Source: Nitriliruptoraceae bacterium (GTDB taxonomy: Bacteria > Actinomycetota > Nitriliruptoria > Nitriliruptorales > Nitriliruptoraceae). From it: a stretch of 15,267 nucleotides of DNA. Position 1 is the first letter of the stretch; every line of letters begins with the position of its first letter. Of this stretch, positions 14,937 to 15,267 are shown in pieces. The stretch covers positions 1 to 15,267 of the forward strand of contig SKJO01000446.1 of assembly GCA_007121975.1 (NCBI GenBank), written 5' to 3'. Both the position numbers and the translations under genes were made by a program. The notes under the pieces were generated by a model. The model was given only the letters and a program-made list of their open reading frames with translations. It was not told the origin of the DNA and ran no database searches.

Positions 14937-15210
14937 CGGTTTCAGCGCCGCATCGGTGAGCTCCGGCCCCGACCACAAGCCGGGCCGGAAGGTGCGCGCG
15001 AATCGGCCGCGGCCGCGTGGTACCGCCAGACATCCTCGCGATCGCGCGCTCGCAGGGTCTCGAACAGCCCGGTCGGCCTCGGTGCGGCGGCACCCAACGG
15101 CCGGCGGTCCCACCCGAACCCTGGATGGATGAGGCTTCAGCGACCACGGAGACCGGCTCCTACGCTCCCGGAAGGTGGTCCCGGGCGCGAGACGCGGGGG
15201 AGAACGCACC

Positions 15211-15267
15211 GTGGAACTGCCCGAACGCGCGCAGGTGGTGGTGGTCGGCGGCGGCATCATCGGCTGC
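15211..15267 (+). CDS. N-terminus of an FAD-dependent oxidoreductase, cut by the right edge
   Basis: Only 19 codons are visible, starting with GTG and preceded by the purine-rich GGGGGAG (15196-15202) as ribosome binding site. They read VELPERAQVVVVGGGIIGC: a short leader, a hydrophobic beta strand and the GxGxxG-like GGGIIG turn that binds the ADP part of FAD at the N-terminus of the DAO/glycine-oxidase superfamily. The LPERAQVVVVGGGIIGC form is typical of dimethylglycine dehydrogenase- or sarcosine oxidase-like enzymes, but the substrate cannot be told from this piece. It is separated from the operon by more than 500 bases and a terminator, so it is probably an independent gene, unrelated to the upstream system. 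Confidence 0.72.
   Translation, partial: MELPERAQVVVVGGGIIGC

Larger units (their letters stand above)
14688..15210. other. Intergenic region with hairpins and a tandem duplication
   Basis: No convincing gene is present. A GTG frame starting at 14684 (62 codons) is interrupted in character by a 17-bp tandem repeat and reads like non-coding GC-rich sequence. The region carries the terminator hairpin (14697-14721), a second hairpin (14726-14747), the 17-bp repeat (14743-14776) and a twin hairpin (14904-14936). On the minus strand 15136-14945 is open and reads partly like protein (RPTGLFETLRARDREDVWRY) but has no good start codon, so it could at most be a gene remnant. Confidence 0.55.

Noticed and set aside
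15136..15166. Possible promoter TTCAGC/TACGCT ahead of the oxidoreductase.
   Set aside because: Both hexamers are poor matches and the spacer is 19 nt.
13794..15260. A 488-codon minus-strand open frame across the end of the operon.
   Set aside because: It is antisense to the fifth gene, to the terminator and to the oxidoreductase start, and its composition (R, P, S) is typical of shadow frames in GC-rich DNA.

Overview
The window is very GC-rich, with third codon positions dominated by G/C, frequent GTG starts, arginine far in excess of lysine and long spurious open frames on every strand. That fits a high-GC actinobacterium. Lysine-poor, aspartate-rich proteins would suit a salt-adapted lineage, but no marker gene is present to place it and this is only an inference.

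Layout. Positions 1-644 hold no secure gene. A minus-strand frame that looks partly coding leaves the left edge (268 to 2, with a good ribosome binding site), and a consensus-like promoter (567-595) faces right. Positions 645-14687 are one tight plus-strand operon of five large genes: (1) a subtilisin-family (S8) serine peptidase of 851 aa with a prodomain-like region, full catalytic residues, a large insertion before the catalytic Ser and a helical tail; (2) a 1111-aa beta-rich protein that looks like the DUF6603 family; (3) an 896-aa, (4) a 1287-aa and (5) a 530-aa protein without an assigned function. Proteins 3-5 carry motif blocks that I recognise from uncharacterised bacterial proteins but cannot name. 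Junctions are ATGA overlap, 12-nt gap, GTGA overlap and 1-nt overlap, so the five are very probably transcribed together and partly translationally coupled. A strong hairpin (14697-14721) sits 9 nt after the last stop codon and probably ends the transcript.

Positions 14688-15210 are non-coding as far as I can see: terminator-like hairpins, a perfect 17-bp tandem duplication and a second hairpin pair. At 15211 a new plus-strand gene begins. Only 19 codons are visible, but they show the dinucleotide-binding GGGIIGC signature of an FAD-dependent oxidoreductase.

How the genes might work together: none of the five operon proteins has an evident signal peptide, and no phage structural hallmark, toxin, nuclease or ATPase is visible. 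A protease with its own prodomain, encoded first and coupled to four giant, apparently structural proteins, suggests a proteolytically matured multi-protein assembly. This is inference. The operon is the best candidate in the window for an undescribed system.
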